From: Thalassoglobus sp. JC818
GTDB lineage: Bacteria > Planctomycetota > Planctomycetia > Planctomycetales > Planctomycetaceae
DNA length: 64,000 nucleotides
Direction: 5' to 3'
Assembly (NCBI RefSeq): GCF_040717535.1
Contig: NZ_JBFEFI010000001.1
Coordinates: 620,001-684,000 of the forward strand
Made by a program: the position numbers and the translations under genes
Shown here: positions 55,560 to 64,000 of the stretch, piece by piece
Numbering within the stretch: position 1 is the stretch's first letter
How the letters are laid out: each line of letters begins with the position of its first letter
Notes under the pieces: generated by a model
Seen by the model: only the letters and a program-made list of their open reading frames with translations
What the model was told of the DNA's origin: nothing
Database searches by the model: none

Positions 55560-56552
55560 GTGTCGGTTCTGGAAGTGATCAATGACTTCGGTTTCCTCAG
55601 CTTGCCTGTTTGGCTGTGGGGAGTCATCGGAGGTGTGGCGACGGCAGTTCTAACTTGCCTGGGAGTTCGAAGGTCACTGTCGGATTTTGGGCTGCCGTAC
55701 GATCGATGGCCGTTGCTTTCGTCGATTGTGAATGGCCTGCTGGGAGCCGCTCTGGTTGTTTGCGTTTTGGGATTTCAAAGCCAAACGACTCCAGAGGTCA
55801 TTCCCTCTGAAGCGGGACGCAACCTGCGACTCATCGGGCACCTGACTCTGCTTGTCCTACTGATGATGGTGAGCGTCACCGACTTGCGGACGTATTCAAT
55901 CCTCGACTGGAACTGCAAGGTTGGAATTTTGCTGGGAGTGAGTCTGGCGTTTCTGTCGGGAGATACTCAGCTCGCGCATTTGTGGGTCGACTGGAATCAG
56001 GAAGTTCCGCAATTGAGAGGTCCGTATCTTCCAGCTTGGCTCTCTGCGCATCCCCACCTGCATGGCCTCACCTGGAGTGTTGTCGGCGTTTTCACCGGGG
56101 GGATTCTGGCTTGGGGAACACGTTGGATCTCCGCTCGACTTCTCGGACAACCAGCTTTGGGGTCAGGCGACATTCTGCTCATGGGCATGATTGGAGCGTT
56201 TCTCGGCTGGCAACCGACGCTGATCGCTTACGTGCTGGCCCCGGTTTTAGCACTCGTGATTGGCTTGATTATTCAGGTCACGAGCAATCGCCCAGCGATT
56301 CCTTATGGACCATTTTTGGCACTCGGAGCAGTTGTCGTCCTCTTTTGCTGGCAACCGATCTGGATGCTCGAAATTCCACTCACGCTGGCAGAGAATCCTG
56401 GTCGCGGTTCCATATTCGCGATGCGACGATTCTTTGGCGACCCGGTTTCGATGGCAATCACTGCAGGTTTGAGCGTTGGATTGCTCGTCATCATGTTGAG
56501 CCTACTTCGCTACTACAAGTCGCTCAGCTTCGTCGACGCAAATTCAGAATGA
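55560..56552 (+). CDS. Type IV prepilin peptidase (A24 family)
   Basis: 330 residues from GTG 55560. Eight hydrophobic segments are visible. The two catalytic aspartates of the A24 aspartyl proteases are present: Asp108 in MVSVTDLRTYSI and Asp204 in the GxGD motif LGSGDILLMGMIGAFLGW. PYGPFLALGAVVVLF near 270 is the conserved PilD-type ending. The cysteine-rich N-terminal methylase domain of PilD is lacking, so it probably cleaves without methylating. Candidate substrates are the two DUF1559 proteins in this window. It follows the hydrolase gene by six bases. Confidence 0.88.
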   Translation: MSVLEVINDFGFLSLPVWLWGVIGGVATAVLTCLGVRRSLSDFGLPYDRWPLLSSIVNGLLGAALVVCVLGFQSQTTPEVIPSEAGRNLRLIGHLTLLVLLMMVSVTDLRTYSILDWNCKVGILLGVSLAFLSGDTQLAHLWVDWNQEVPQLRGPYLPAWLSAHPHLHGLTWSVVGVFTGGILAWGTRWISARLLGQPALGSGDILLMGMIGAFLGWQPTLIAYVLAPVLALVIGLIIQVTSNRPAIPYGPFLALGAVVVLFCWQPIWMLEIPLTLAENPGRGSIFAMRRFFGDPVSMAITAGLSVGLLVIMLSLLRYYKSLSFVDANSE

Positions 56553-56561
56553 GCGTTATGC

Positions 56562-57560
56562 TCATCGCCCTTGTTGCTGAAGATAGGTCATCTGTCGGCG
56601 AAATCCGGAGAGTCGATGGGCGTACTCTCGCGAATTTGTCATTCGAAATGCCTCATACTCGAGAGCGATTGCTTCGTTGAAATCGCCCCCTTCGGCGATT
56701 GTGCAAGCCAGAGTATCGAGAATGTTGGGGTCTCGATCGGTCTCCAGAGATCGCTGTGCAAATTCGAGAGCTTCTGAATACTCCATAACCTCCTGAACTT
56801 CGGGATTCGAAACATACATCCAGGCCAGATTGTTCGCGGGTCGCGGATGCCCGGGATCGATTGCGGAAGCCCGGCGATAGTCTTGAATCGATTTCAGCGG
56901 GTTTCCCTGTTCATCCCAGGTTTTGCCGCGCATGAAGTACGCGTAAGCCAGCAGTCGCTCTGAAGAGAAAGATCGGCCATAGAATTTTCCAACCACGGCA
57001 GGACGTCGAACGAAGCGGCCATTGGTATCCCAATCAATTCCGGTGGAGTTCCCGAAATCCCAGCGGACGTAGTTGTGGTTGACGGTGCTACCAGGAATTT
57101 TGCTTTCCACAAACGTGATCGGCAGGCCGAGACGTTCGCCGATCGAGACATAGAGCAAGCTGCTCGTGTCGCAATCGTACTCGTAATAGATTCTCCCGTA
57201 TCGGTCACTTCGACGCGTCAGCATCTCTGAAAGCGAATTGACTCCCAGCCGCAATCGAAATCCGTGGCGGGCGAGAAGTTGGCCAATCGAAGCCATTGCT
57301 CGCATCGCTTCATTCCTGGAAGTTGTTTTTGACAGCTTCTCAGGATTCGCAAACAGCGACTCTGCCTCGGAGAGAAGCTGTTCGAGGAATTCGTAGTGCG
57401 TGTCAGTCACCTCTGACACTTCAGACTCGAGATCGAGAATCTGATGAGCAATCGTCTGCGGATTGGCTTCCGAGTCGACAACGGTCTCGTCGGCACAAGC
57501 ACTCGATGTGCAAAATGAGATCGCGAAAACTAGGGGAAGAATTGGACTTTTTGAGTTCAT
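56562..57560 (-). CDS. Exported transglutaminase-like/TPR protein (SirB1-type)
   Basis: 332 residues with a signal peptide (PLVFAISFCTSSACA). Residues 75-190 resemble the SirB1/transglutaminase-like fold: YYEYDCDTSSLLYVSIGERLGLPITFVE with a possible catalytic Cys, then NHNYVRWDF with a His and IDWDTNG with an Asp, consistent with a Cys-His-Asp triad. From about 205 there are two to three TPR units (LAYAYFMRGKTWDEQGNPLKSIQDYRRASAIDPGHPRPANNLAWMY and ALEFAQRSLETDRDPNILDTLACTIAEGGDFNEAIALEYEAF). Likely a periplasmic protein that binds others through its TPRs; enzymatic activity is unproven. It converges with the prepilin peptidase gene, 9 bases between stops. Confidence 0.78.
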   Translation of the reverse strand: MNSKSPILPLVFAISFCTSSACADETVVDSEANPQTIAHQILDLESEVSEVTDTHYEFLEQLLSEAESLFANPEKLSKTTSRNEAMRAMASIGQLLARHGFRLRLGVNSLSEMLTRRSDRYGRIYYEYDCDTSSLLYVSIGERLGLPITFVESKIPGSTVNHNYVRWDFGNSTGIDWDTNGRFVRRPAVVGKFYGRSFSSERLLAYAYFMRGKTWDEQGNPLKSIQDYRRASAIDPGHPRPANNLAWMYVSNPEVQEVMEYSEALEFAQRSLETDRDPNILDTLACTIAEGGDFNEAIALEYEAFRMTNSREYAHRLSGFRRQMTYLQQQGR

Positions 57561-57882
57561 GGCAACAGGCCGTGACTTGAAACGCGAACGGGCTCAAGAA
57601 GTGAATCCACTAATTTCAAGGATAGAAATCCGTGGACGAGCGACTGGATCGATGCCTGTCGAAGCCTGTCGAAGCCTCGCTAGTTAATGTTCGAGAGGGC
57701 ATCTCTTCAGAATGTAGATTCGCAATACGCGGTTGCTGAAAGCGTGAGTTCGAAAACGACGAAAGCGACGGGACTGAATTCGACGCGAGGAATGTTGGGA
57801 GAGTTGAAGAGAATTCGCTGGCTGAGCCGATGATGAGGGTTTGCTCTGATGATTGAGTTGAATCGGGGATGGTAGACAGCGA
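57561..57882. other. Gap upstream of the TPR gene
   Basis: 322 bases with no supported gene. Contains a short direct repeat (GCCTGTCGAA twice at about 57655-57675) and the promoter side of the TPR gene. Confidence 0.4.
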
Positions 57883-60800
57883 CTACTTCTTTCCTTGCCA
57901 AAGCCGCAAATCACCCGCAAGACCCGTCGAGACGACGGTATCTCCGTCTTCGGAAATCGAAATCGAGAAGACCTGCTTTTCGTGCCCGTAAAGATTTGTG
58001 ATCGGCTCAATCCTCTCCGCATCCCAGATGGTCAATAGTCTGTCGCGGCCCGCAGTGATAAATCTCGGCTCATCCGGGAACGCGGTGATGGCATTGATTC
58101 GCGCGGTATGTCCCGTCACTTCTTTCACTGTTCCTGACAGTCCTCGATCCCAAACAAAAATCCCTCCTCGTTGATCACCCAGCACGAGACGTTTTCCTCC
58201 GTTCAGAAAACACAATGCTTCGATCGGAGTCGGAACTTCAAACGAGTGCGGAAGTCGCTCTCCGCTTTCGACGCTCCAGAAGCTGACTCGTCCATCCTGA
58301 TGAGCAGTGACGAACTCGCTTCCATCGGGAGAGAAGATCGCTGACGAAATGATCACCCCATCGGACGGGACATCAACGAGGGAGGCATTCAGGTCCGACC
58401 AGTCTCGCATCGAAATGTTTCCATCCTGGTCGGTAATGATCAGTCGCGTTCCATCGGGAGAAACGGTAACGCGAGCTTCGAGATCGGACAGCTTCTGAAT
58501 TCGTGATTCAATCTCGTTATCTCTTAGATCCAGAACAATGAAATCGGTGCCTCGTCCGGCGAGGACGACCTGGTCTCCTTGTGGCCTCAGTGCAAGCGAA
58601 GTGAGAATCCCTTCGTCGGCTTCATAGATTTTCGTGGAAGTGACCGAATCGCCGTATGCGTATCTCCAAACCGATTTGTTCCCGACGAGAAGGATTGCCT
58701 CGCTCTTTGACGGGAGAATGGCGGACTGGCTGATAAAATCATCTGCCCAGAGCACGCTCGGTTGAACCAGCGCAGCTGTGTCGAAAAGCTTGATGTCACC
58801 GGTTCCGCTGCCGACAGCAACGACCTTTCCATCGACGGTCTGGTCCAGACACCCAAAGCTCAGATTGTGACTTGAGACCGAGTTCACTTCTTTGTGTGAA
58901 AGTGGATCATAAACATTCAGATTTCCTGAACTGGCAACGACCATCAGGTGATTGGACTGGTGTGCAAACCCGAGATCCCCAACGGCACCTAGCTGAATCA
59001 GTTTCGTTTCAACCTTTTGATCCCCAGCCAGATCGAGATACACAATCGTCCCTCCGGCCGTTCCCGCGGCAATCACGGATCCGTCTGAAGTGTATTCAAT
59101 TTTTTCGAGCATCATGACCGGTCCGAGTCGGTCTTGCTTGATCCGGTCGGCATATTGCCAGAGCTGAATGCTGCCCTCGTGCGTCATTGCATCACGCGTT
59201 CCGACAGCGAGTTGCTTGCCGTCGGGTGAAAACTGCACATCCATCACAATGTTTTTCGCACCGGTTGGGATCTCGATGATGTTCTCCATCGTCCGTGAGT
59301 CCCAGATTCGGACTGCTCCGCGTGTCCCTCTTGAAAGAAAGTGCTTCCCGTCCGGAGAGTATTCCACTTGAGCTACTGCGGGACCATGCTTGGTTTCGTT
59401 TTCGACTTGATCGCTGAGAATCGGATTCCAGATGCGCACGAATCCGTCAGAAGACCCCGTCACCAGGTTTGCATTGATCGGAGAAAACTCGACAGAAAGA
59501 AATTTGCCAGCTTCAATTTTCAGAGTTCGTACCAGTCGACCAGTCTTTGTTTCCCAGACGTCGACTGTGCGTTGATTGCCCACACCTGCGACGTATTTTC
59601 CGTCTCGCGAAATCGCGATTTCACTAATCGGCGTTCCGGTCTTGATGCGACCGATGTAAGGAGCCAGACGATGATTCAAATAGTCCCACTCAAAGCCGCG
59701 CAGGTCGGCAAGTCGTTGCTCTGGTCCAAACGGTGAGAGGCTCGCCTTTACGCCATCGATGTCGCCTCGAATTTCGTACTCCGCTCCCAATCGCATTTGC
59801 GAGCGATAGTAGGCCTGATCGGTGAGTGCAGCGTTCGTCTCAGATCGATACCAGAAGTAACTCACGCCGACCAAGCCGAACGTCAGGCTTGAGATCAACC
59901 CAGCGATGAGAAGGGCCACTCCTGGTCTTCGTCGGCACCATCGCCATAGTTTTTCGGCTGACGAGACTGGACGGGCGAGAATTGGTTCGCCGCGTTGAAA
60001 ACGCATGAGTTCATTCGCAACCTCTTCTGCCGAGGCATAGCGTTTCGAAGGATCGCGTTCGAGACACTTCAGGCAAACCGTTTCCAAATCCTTGGGAATG
60101 TTGGGATCGAGTGACCGTGGGGAAGGGGGCTCTTCATAGATTTTCTGATGCAAGACAGCCCGCACGTTGCCGCGAAAGGGAGCGAAGCCGGTAATCATCT
60201 CGAAGAGAATCACCCCCATCGCATAGATGTCTGAACGATGGTCGGTTTCCTTTGTCTTCCCGCTTGCCTGCTCGGGAGACATGTACTTGGCTGTTCCCAG
60301 AATCTGCCCTTCGGACGACACGGACTCTTCCACCGAAATGTTCTTCGCCAGACCGAAGTCCATGATGACCGGTTGTCCGGCGGCGTTGATCATGATGTTC
60401 GATGGCTTCACATCGCGGTGAACGACTCCACGCATGTGAGCGTGATGGAGTGCATTGGCGATCACTGCGATGTACTCAACGGCGAGCACCTGCTTTGGCT
60501 TGCCGGCACTCAGCACGTCGCGGAGTGTCAGTCCCTCGATGTACTCGCTGGCAATAAAGATCTGATCGTCGCTTGTTCCGACTTCGTAGACCGAAACGAT
60601 GTTTGGATGATGAAGATTCGCCGCAACCCGGGCCTCGTGGACGAGACTCGTCGATTCCTCTCTTTGCGAGATTGGAAGCTTAAGCGCGACTTCGCGGTTG
60701 AGGTCAACGTCTCGTGCCAGCCAGACCGAACCGAACCCGCCGCGTCCGAGAAGTCGAATTAATTCGAAGTGAGCAATCCGCCCGTTGTCTTGCACTCCCA

Positions 60801-60963
60801 CTGCGGAGTTAATGCGCGTCTGGACTTCCGCGTCAGGCAGATGGACCGTTCCGCAGTTCGGACAATCAACACTCGACAGAGTTGCGAAGACATCTGAGGT
60901 TTCGAGTTGATCGTCGTCGGCAAATTTCAGGGGGTGCTGGCAAATCGGACACAAGAACTCCAT
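57883..60963 (-). CDS. Serine/threonine protein kinase fused to WD40 propeller
   Basis: 1026 residues. The N-terminus is a zinc ribbon (CPIC at 5-8, CPNC at 34-37). The kinase domain runs about 65-330: glycine loop GRGGFG 73-78, Lys95 in VALKL, HRDVKPSN with Asp184, DFG at 202-204 and SPEQ. After a basic stretch (RWCRRRPG), one transmembrane helix lies near 347-372. The rest (about 430-1026) is a WD40-type series with SPDGK turns and terminal W (VRIWN, VRIWDS, SMRDW, VSFWSVE, IFVWDR, LTIWDAE, LRLWQG), predicted to face the periplasm. This architecture is a planctomycete hallmark. All kinase catalytic residues are kept, so it is probably an active transmembrane sensor kinase. Confidence 0.94.
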   Translation of the reverse strand: MEFLCPICQHPLKFADDDQLETSDVFATLSSVDCPNCGTVHLPDAEVQTRINSAVGVQDNGRIAHFELIRLLGRGGFGSVWLARDVDLNREVALKLPISQREESTSLVHEARVAANLHHPNIVSVYEVGTSDDQIFIASEYIEGLTLRDVLSAGKPKQVLAVEYIAVIANALHHAHMRGVVHRDVKPSNIMINAAGQPVIMDFGLAKNISVEESVSSEGQILGTAKYMSPEQASGKTKETDHRSDIYAMGVILFEMITGFAPFRGNVRAVLHQKIYEEPPSPRSLDPNIPKDLETVCLKCLERDPSKRYASAEEVANELMRFQRGEPILARPVSSAEKLWRWCRRRPGVALLIAGLISSLTFGLVGVSYFWYRSETNAALTDQAYYRSQMRLGAEYEIRGDIDGVKASLSPFGPEQRLADLRGFEWDYLNHRLAPYIGRIKTGTPISEIAISRDGKYVAGVGNQRTVDVWETKTGRLVRTLKIEAGKFLSVEFSPINANLVTGSSDGFVRIWNPILSDQVENETKHGPAVAQVEYSPDGKHFLSRGTRGAVRIWDSRTMENIIEIPTGAKNIVMDVQFSPDGKQLAVGTRDAMTHEGSIQLWQYADRIKQDRLGPVMMLEKIEYTSDGSVIAAGTAGGTIVYLDLAGDQKVETKLIQLGAVGDLGFAHQSNHLMVVASSGNLNVYDPLSHKEVNSVSSHNLSFGCLDQTVDGKVVAVGSGTGDIKLFDTAALVQPSVLWADDFISQSAILPSKSEAILLVGNKSVWRYAYGDSVTSTKIYEADEGILTSLALRPQGDQVVLAGRGTDFIVLDLRDNEIESRIQKLSDLEARVTVSPDGTRLIITDQDGNISMRDWSDLNASLVDVPSDGVIISSAIFSPDGSEFVTAHQDGRVSFWSVESGERLPHSFEVPTPIEALCFLNGGKRLVLGDQRGGIFVWDRGLSGTVKEVTGHTARINAITAFPDEPRFITAGRDRLLTIWDAERIEPITNLYGHEKQVFSISISEDGDTVVSTGLAGDLRLWQGKK

Positions 60964-61168
60964 GTCTCCCCCTTCTGATTGTAAGCTTGCCCAATTCAGC
61001 GGAGCACCGGTGAAGAATCTTCGTTCGATCCAGTTGATCTGCTGAACAATGAGAATAACCTGATGCGTCGAAAAGAGGAACCGCCTGCCGATTTGGAAAC
61101 CGCTTCGACTTAGATTGGTTTCTTGTGATTTAATTGAGCGGAATCGAAGTTGAAAGGAGTTCCTACAA
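60964..61168. promoter_or_regulatory. Divergent promoter region between kinase and lipoprotein genes
   Basis: 205 bases separating two divergent start codons; both promoters must lie here. The AAAGGAGT at about 61153-61160 is the ribosome-binding site of the right-hand gene. No clear operator palindrome was seen. Confidence 0.45.
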
Positions 61169-64000
61169 ATGCAAGACTACACTTCTGCAAGTTCCGCACG
61201 CGAAGTTGAATTGAGCAACGGAATTGGGAGCGACCTCGTGACGACACCGAAAGTTGGGATGATGCGAGCCAGAATCAGTGCTTCACCAGTGTTATCGATC
61301 ACTTTGATTTGCGTTCTGTCCGTTGGGTGTGGTGATGGTTCCAATCCGGGCGGAGCAGTCGATCCGTATGCGGACGCCACCGGTTCGAGCCAATCAGATT
61401 CGCTCGTGACCGGTGCTCAGTCTTCGTTTGCATCGGGCGGCTCTGCCGATATCCCAGCCTTGAAAGAGGCAGTTCGGGAAATCACCAACCTGCTCAACGG
61501 AATGAGTAACGAGTACGAAGGACTCGCTGGCAGCGGCAAGCAAAGCATTCAGCTCACTCAAACCGAGCAGCTCTATCAAAAGATGAGCCCCATTGAGAGC
61601 CAGCTCTCGAACATGCAGGCTCCGACCGCCGAGGAAGCCCGCACGCTGAAGAGTGAGGTGCTGGAGAGTTTGCTAAATGCAATCAAACGCGCGGAAATCG
61701 CAGAACTTCATTTGGAGCGGCAATACGACTTCAATTCGTTCGGATCATTCGCGAGCTTCGGAGGGAGAGGGCACGACATCAGCGACGGCATTTCGATTGC
61801 GAGAAGTGCTTTGAATCTGAGTCAACGCAATCTTCCCGTCGCCGAAAAACTGACGACAGGCCCTCCCGCCTCGATTGGTGGAGCCCCTCCCACAAATCGT
61901 TCGTTCGGATATCTCCGTGGACTGGGGGTCAGCGAAGCACAGTACCGCAGCATCAGCCAGCGATCTCCCGGCAAAGATCCAGTCCCGTGGCAGATGCAGG
62001 CGGACCCAGCGATCTATTCGTACGAATTGAGTGAAGAAGCTGCCCTCGAAATTGATGTCCCCTCGACCGATTCGCCGCCAAGCGCGTTTTATACTCCGCT
62101 GAGAATTCTCTATCCGCAAATGCCGTCGCTTGTAGTTGGTCTGGGACTCAACGAACGGACTGGCCACCAACGTGTGATCTGGGAACTTGATCCGAAGAAG
62201 CGAATTGGGGTCGTGAAGAGTCTTCAGCTTCAGGACAGCCATTTGATGGCACTCAGCCCGGATGGACGCTACTTCGCTGCTCAGCCAGAGAAGACGAACA
62301 TCATCGGCCTGTACGACATTGATCAGAAGAAACCCGTCGCTCAAACAACACACGAGGTGCCGCTCGGAGGAACAGCTTACTTGATGTTCGGGGCAGACAA
62401 CCGCCTCGTTCTTTACGATGGCGCAGTGGCGAAAGTTTGGACAGTTCCAAATCTCGAACTTGAACACACAATCGAAATCGGACGCGATGCTCGACGCTCC
62501 GTCTGGTATCCGGGAACGAATTGGGCGCTCAGCCCTGGCGGTCGCTATCTCGCCGTTCCGGGAAGCGCAGGTTTTGCTTACGACATCATGATCTACGATC
62601 TGACGACCGGACGACCGGCCGCACAGATCGATATGTCGGGAAGTCGCTCCATCAGTCACGTCGCTTCGGCGTTTTCGCGAGACGGAACCAAACTCGCGGT
62701 TTTGATGGATGGTTCCTGGAATACATGGATTCAAATCTGGGATATCGTCTCGGGACGCCTTTTGGCTTCCTATGAAAACGAAGGCTCACTGAGTCGAGCA
62801 GTCGACGGCGAGAGAAAATATCAGGGACCAGCTGTCGACTGGTTCCCTGACGGAAAGCGAATTCTGCTGTACGGAAAGGGCGTCTTTAATACCGAAACCG
62901 GTTCCGGGGAAAAGTTCCTGACGTCAAACGTTCTCTATCGCATCGGATTGTTGAGCGACCAGCATATTGGAGTCGTTCAGCGCGATGTCTTCGACACATT
63001 CGACCTCGAAGAAGTCCCGATAAACCTGACACGTTGGAACAGTGAGCAACTCGCATCTGAAGCGATGGTGGCTGACAATCCTTTCGAGATCACTCCAACT
63101 GGTGGGAAGAATATCGCGACGGTCACAGATCGCTCACAGGTTCGATACGTGCATGTCGAGCGGCAACCGCTGTGGAACCTGCATCCCGATCCGGCTCAGA
63201 ACCTGTCTGCTTCGACGGGTCAAATCAACGGTTTCACCGGACAGAATGTCTATCACGTCGCCCTCACTCCGAGCGAAAACATGGCTGTCGCGGGGTATAC
63301 CAATCAGGCGATTCGTGTCTGGAACGGCAAGACCTCCGATCTCGATAAACTGAAGAGCTGGGTGGAATACAGCGACATCTCATCAGGCTCTCGTCCTGAA
63401 CGGTTCGACTTTTCCTTCCCTTCAGGATTTCACGGGATCTCTCCTTCCGGGAAATTTGTTGTCACTCGAGACCTCGAAGGCTTTAACCGATTCGACCTGT
63501 GGGACCTTGAATCGAAGAGTCACGTCGCTGGCTTCTTCCCGTATGATCAGGGACGAAGTGACGGTGGCGCCCCGATTCTGTGGTGCGAGTTTCTGGACGA
63601 CAACCATCTCTACACAATGGCGGAAAAACAGCTGACGCTGTGGTCCATCCCGGACGGAAAAGCAGTTTATGAGGTCTTCCTCGACTCCGTACAAAACTGG
63701 CCAGTTTTTAGCCCGGGGCGGAAACAGCTGGCACTTCTGGAGGGGGGGGGACTCACAGTCATCTCGACGGAATCGGGCGATGTCCTCGCACGAGGTGATC
63801 AGCTTGGACTCTCAGGAAAACTGTCGGCTGTTGCGTTTTCAGCAGATGGTGCGTCGCTGGCGTTACTCAGTTCTCCTCCTGGAGGCGGGGAAATGGCAGT
63901 CATCGACACAGCCACCGGGCAACCAATGACGTCGTTCCCGCTTCCGATGTCCGGAAAAACTCTGCAATGGTACGGAGAGGACTTTGTGCTTGTTGACGGT
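61169..64000 (+). CDS. Large propeller lipoprotein, cut by right edge
   Basis: 944 codons without a stop to the right edge. ATG 61169 has AAAGGAGT upstream. A lipoprotein signal lies unusually far in, at about residues 32-60 (MMRARISASPVLSITLICVLSVGC, lipobox SVGC), so a second start at 61259-61264 is possible though without a good ribosome-binding site. After the Cys comes a low-complexity Gly/Ser/Asp stretch, then a helical segment (about 100-190), then beta-propeller repeats through the end: LMALSPDGRYFAAQ, WALSPGGRYLAVPG, DWFPDGKRILLYG, GISPSGKFVVTRD, PVFSPGRKQLALLEGGG, VAFSADGASLALL. A run of nine G lies at about 63742-63750 inside the gene. Surface-exposed or periplasmic, partner unknown; divergent from the WD40 kinase, with which it may share a function. 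Confidence 0.85.
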   Translation, partial: MQDYTSASSAREVELSNGIGSDLVTTPKVGMMRARISASPVLSITLICVLSVGCGDGSNPGGAVDPYADATGSSQSDSLVTGAQSSFASGGSADIPALKEAVREITNLLNGMSNEYEGLAGSGKQSIQLTQTEQLYQKMSPIESQLSNMQAPTAEEARTLKSEVLESLLNAIKRAEIAELHLERQYDFNSFGSFASFGGRGHDISDGISIARSALNLSQRNLPVAEKLTTGPPASIGGAPPTNRSFGYLRGLGVSEAQYRSISQRSPGKDPVPWQMQADPAIYSYELSEEAALEIDVPSTDSPPSAFYTPLRILYPQMPSLVVGLGLNERTGHQRVIWELDPKKRIGVVKSLQLQDSHLMALSPDGRYFAAQPEKTNIIGLYDIDQKKPVAQTTHEVPLGGTAYLMFGADNRLVLYDGAVAKVWTVPNLELEHTIEIGRDARRSVWYPGTNWALSPGGRYLAVPGSAGFAYDIMIYDLTTGRPAAQIDMSGSRSISHVASAFSRDGTKLAVLMDGSWNTWIQIWDIVSGRLLASYENEGSLSRAVDGERKYQGPAVDWFPDGKRILLYGKGVFNTETGSGEKFLTSNVLYRIGLLSDQHIGVVQRDVFDTFDLEEVPINLTRWNSEQLASEAMVADNPFEITPTGGKNIATVTDRSQVRYVHVERQPLWNLHPDPAQNLSASTGQINGFTGQNVYHVALTPSENMAVAGYTNQAIRVWNGKTSDLDKLKSWVEYSDISSGSRPERFDFSFPSGFHGISPSGKFVVTRDLEGFNRFDLWDLESKSHVAGFFPYDQGRSDGGAPILWCEFLDDNHLYTMAEKQLTLWSIPDGKAVYEVFLDSVQNWPVFSPGRKQLALLEGGGLTVISTESGDVLARGDQLGLSGKLSAVAFSADGASLALLSSPPGGGEMAVIDTATGQPMTSFPLPMSGKTLQWYGEDFVLVDG

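Noticed and set aside
1-64000. CRISPR array, rRNA, riboswitch, phage genes
   Set aside because: No regularly spaced short repeats, no rRNA-like stretches and no phage structural genes were seen; riboswitch motifs could not be supported by eye.

Overview
The window comes from a planctomycete, most likely the Planctomycetaceae side of the phylum. The evidence is two prepilin-like DUF1559 proteins each paired with a small lipoprotein, a protein kinase fused to WD40 repeats, two secreted sulfatases, a planctomycete-type multihaem cytochrome, a giant extracellular protein with an N-terminal LEPR-XLL-like motif, and a redoxin/cytochrome c/copper monooxygenase-like fusion. Base composition is moderately GC-rich. 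Genes lie on both strands in short runs, with no large operon.

Layout. 0-12 kb: a membrane protein cut by the left edge, a Tat-exported protein of unknown function, a kinase carrying a cyclic-nucleotide-binding domain, an orphan Hcp (type VI secretion tube protein), a secreted metzincin-like protease, a hexahaem cytochrome with an outer-membrane barrel protein, and a PadR regulator overlapping a membrane protein. 12-20 kb: an EF-hand protein, a TauE/SafE permease that overlaps a sulfotransferase tail to tail, a CNNM/CBS transporter, a lipoprotein plus DUF1559 pair, and GltS. 20-33 kb: two sulfatases, a GNAT acetyltransferase, a GH13_18 phosphorylase, a BatA-like VWA protein, ribosomal proteins L13, S9 and L27, and a PD40 beta-propeller protein.

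33.3-45.5 kb is the accessory part. A tRNA-Val(CAC) is followed within a few bases by a decayed IS630 element, then by the remnant of a planctomycete-type integrase and a broken IS5-family transposase. Next come two very large surface-protein genes. The first encodes a beta-helix, five near-identical cadherin repeats and FG-GAP repeats. The second encodes an intimin-like inverse-autotransporter barrel carrying a beta-helix passenger. A second, inverted IS5 remnant and a truncated exonuclease gene close the block. I read this as an old, degraded island at the tRNA, with the adhesin pair as its main cargo.

45.5-64 kb: the redoxin/cytochrome/copper-enzyme fusion, a second DUF1559 plus lipoprotein pair in the opposite orientation, an OleB-like hydrolase, an orphan sugar-type ABC ATPase, a secretin-like secreted protein, a beta-lactamase-family hydrolase with a prepilin peptidase, a transglutaminase-like TPR protein, a WD40 kinase and, divergent from it, a propeller lipoprotein that runs off the right edge. 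No CRISPR array, rRNA or biosynthetic cluster was seen. All functions are assigned by reading motifs by eye; no database search was possible.
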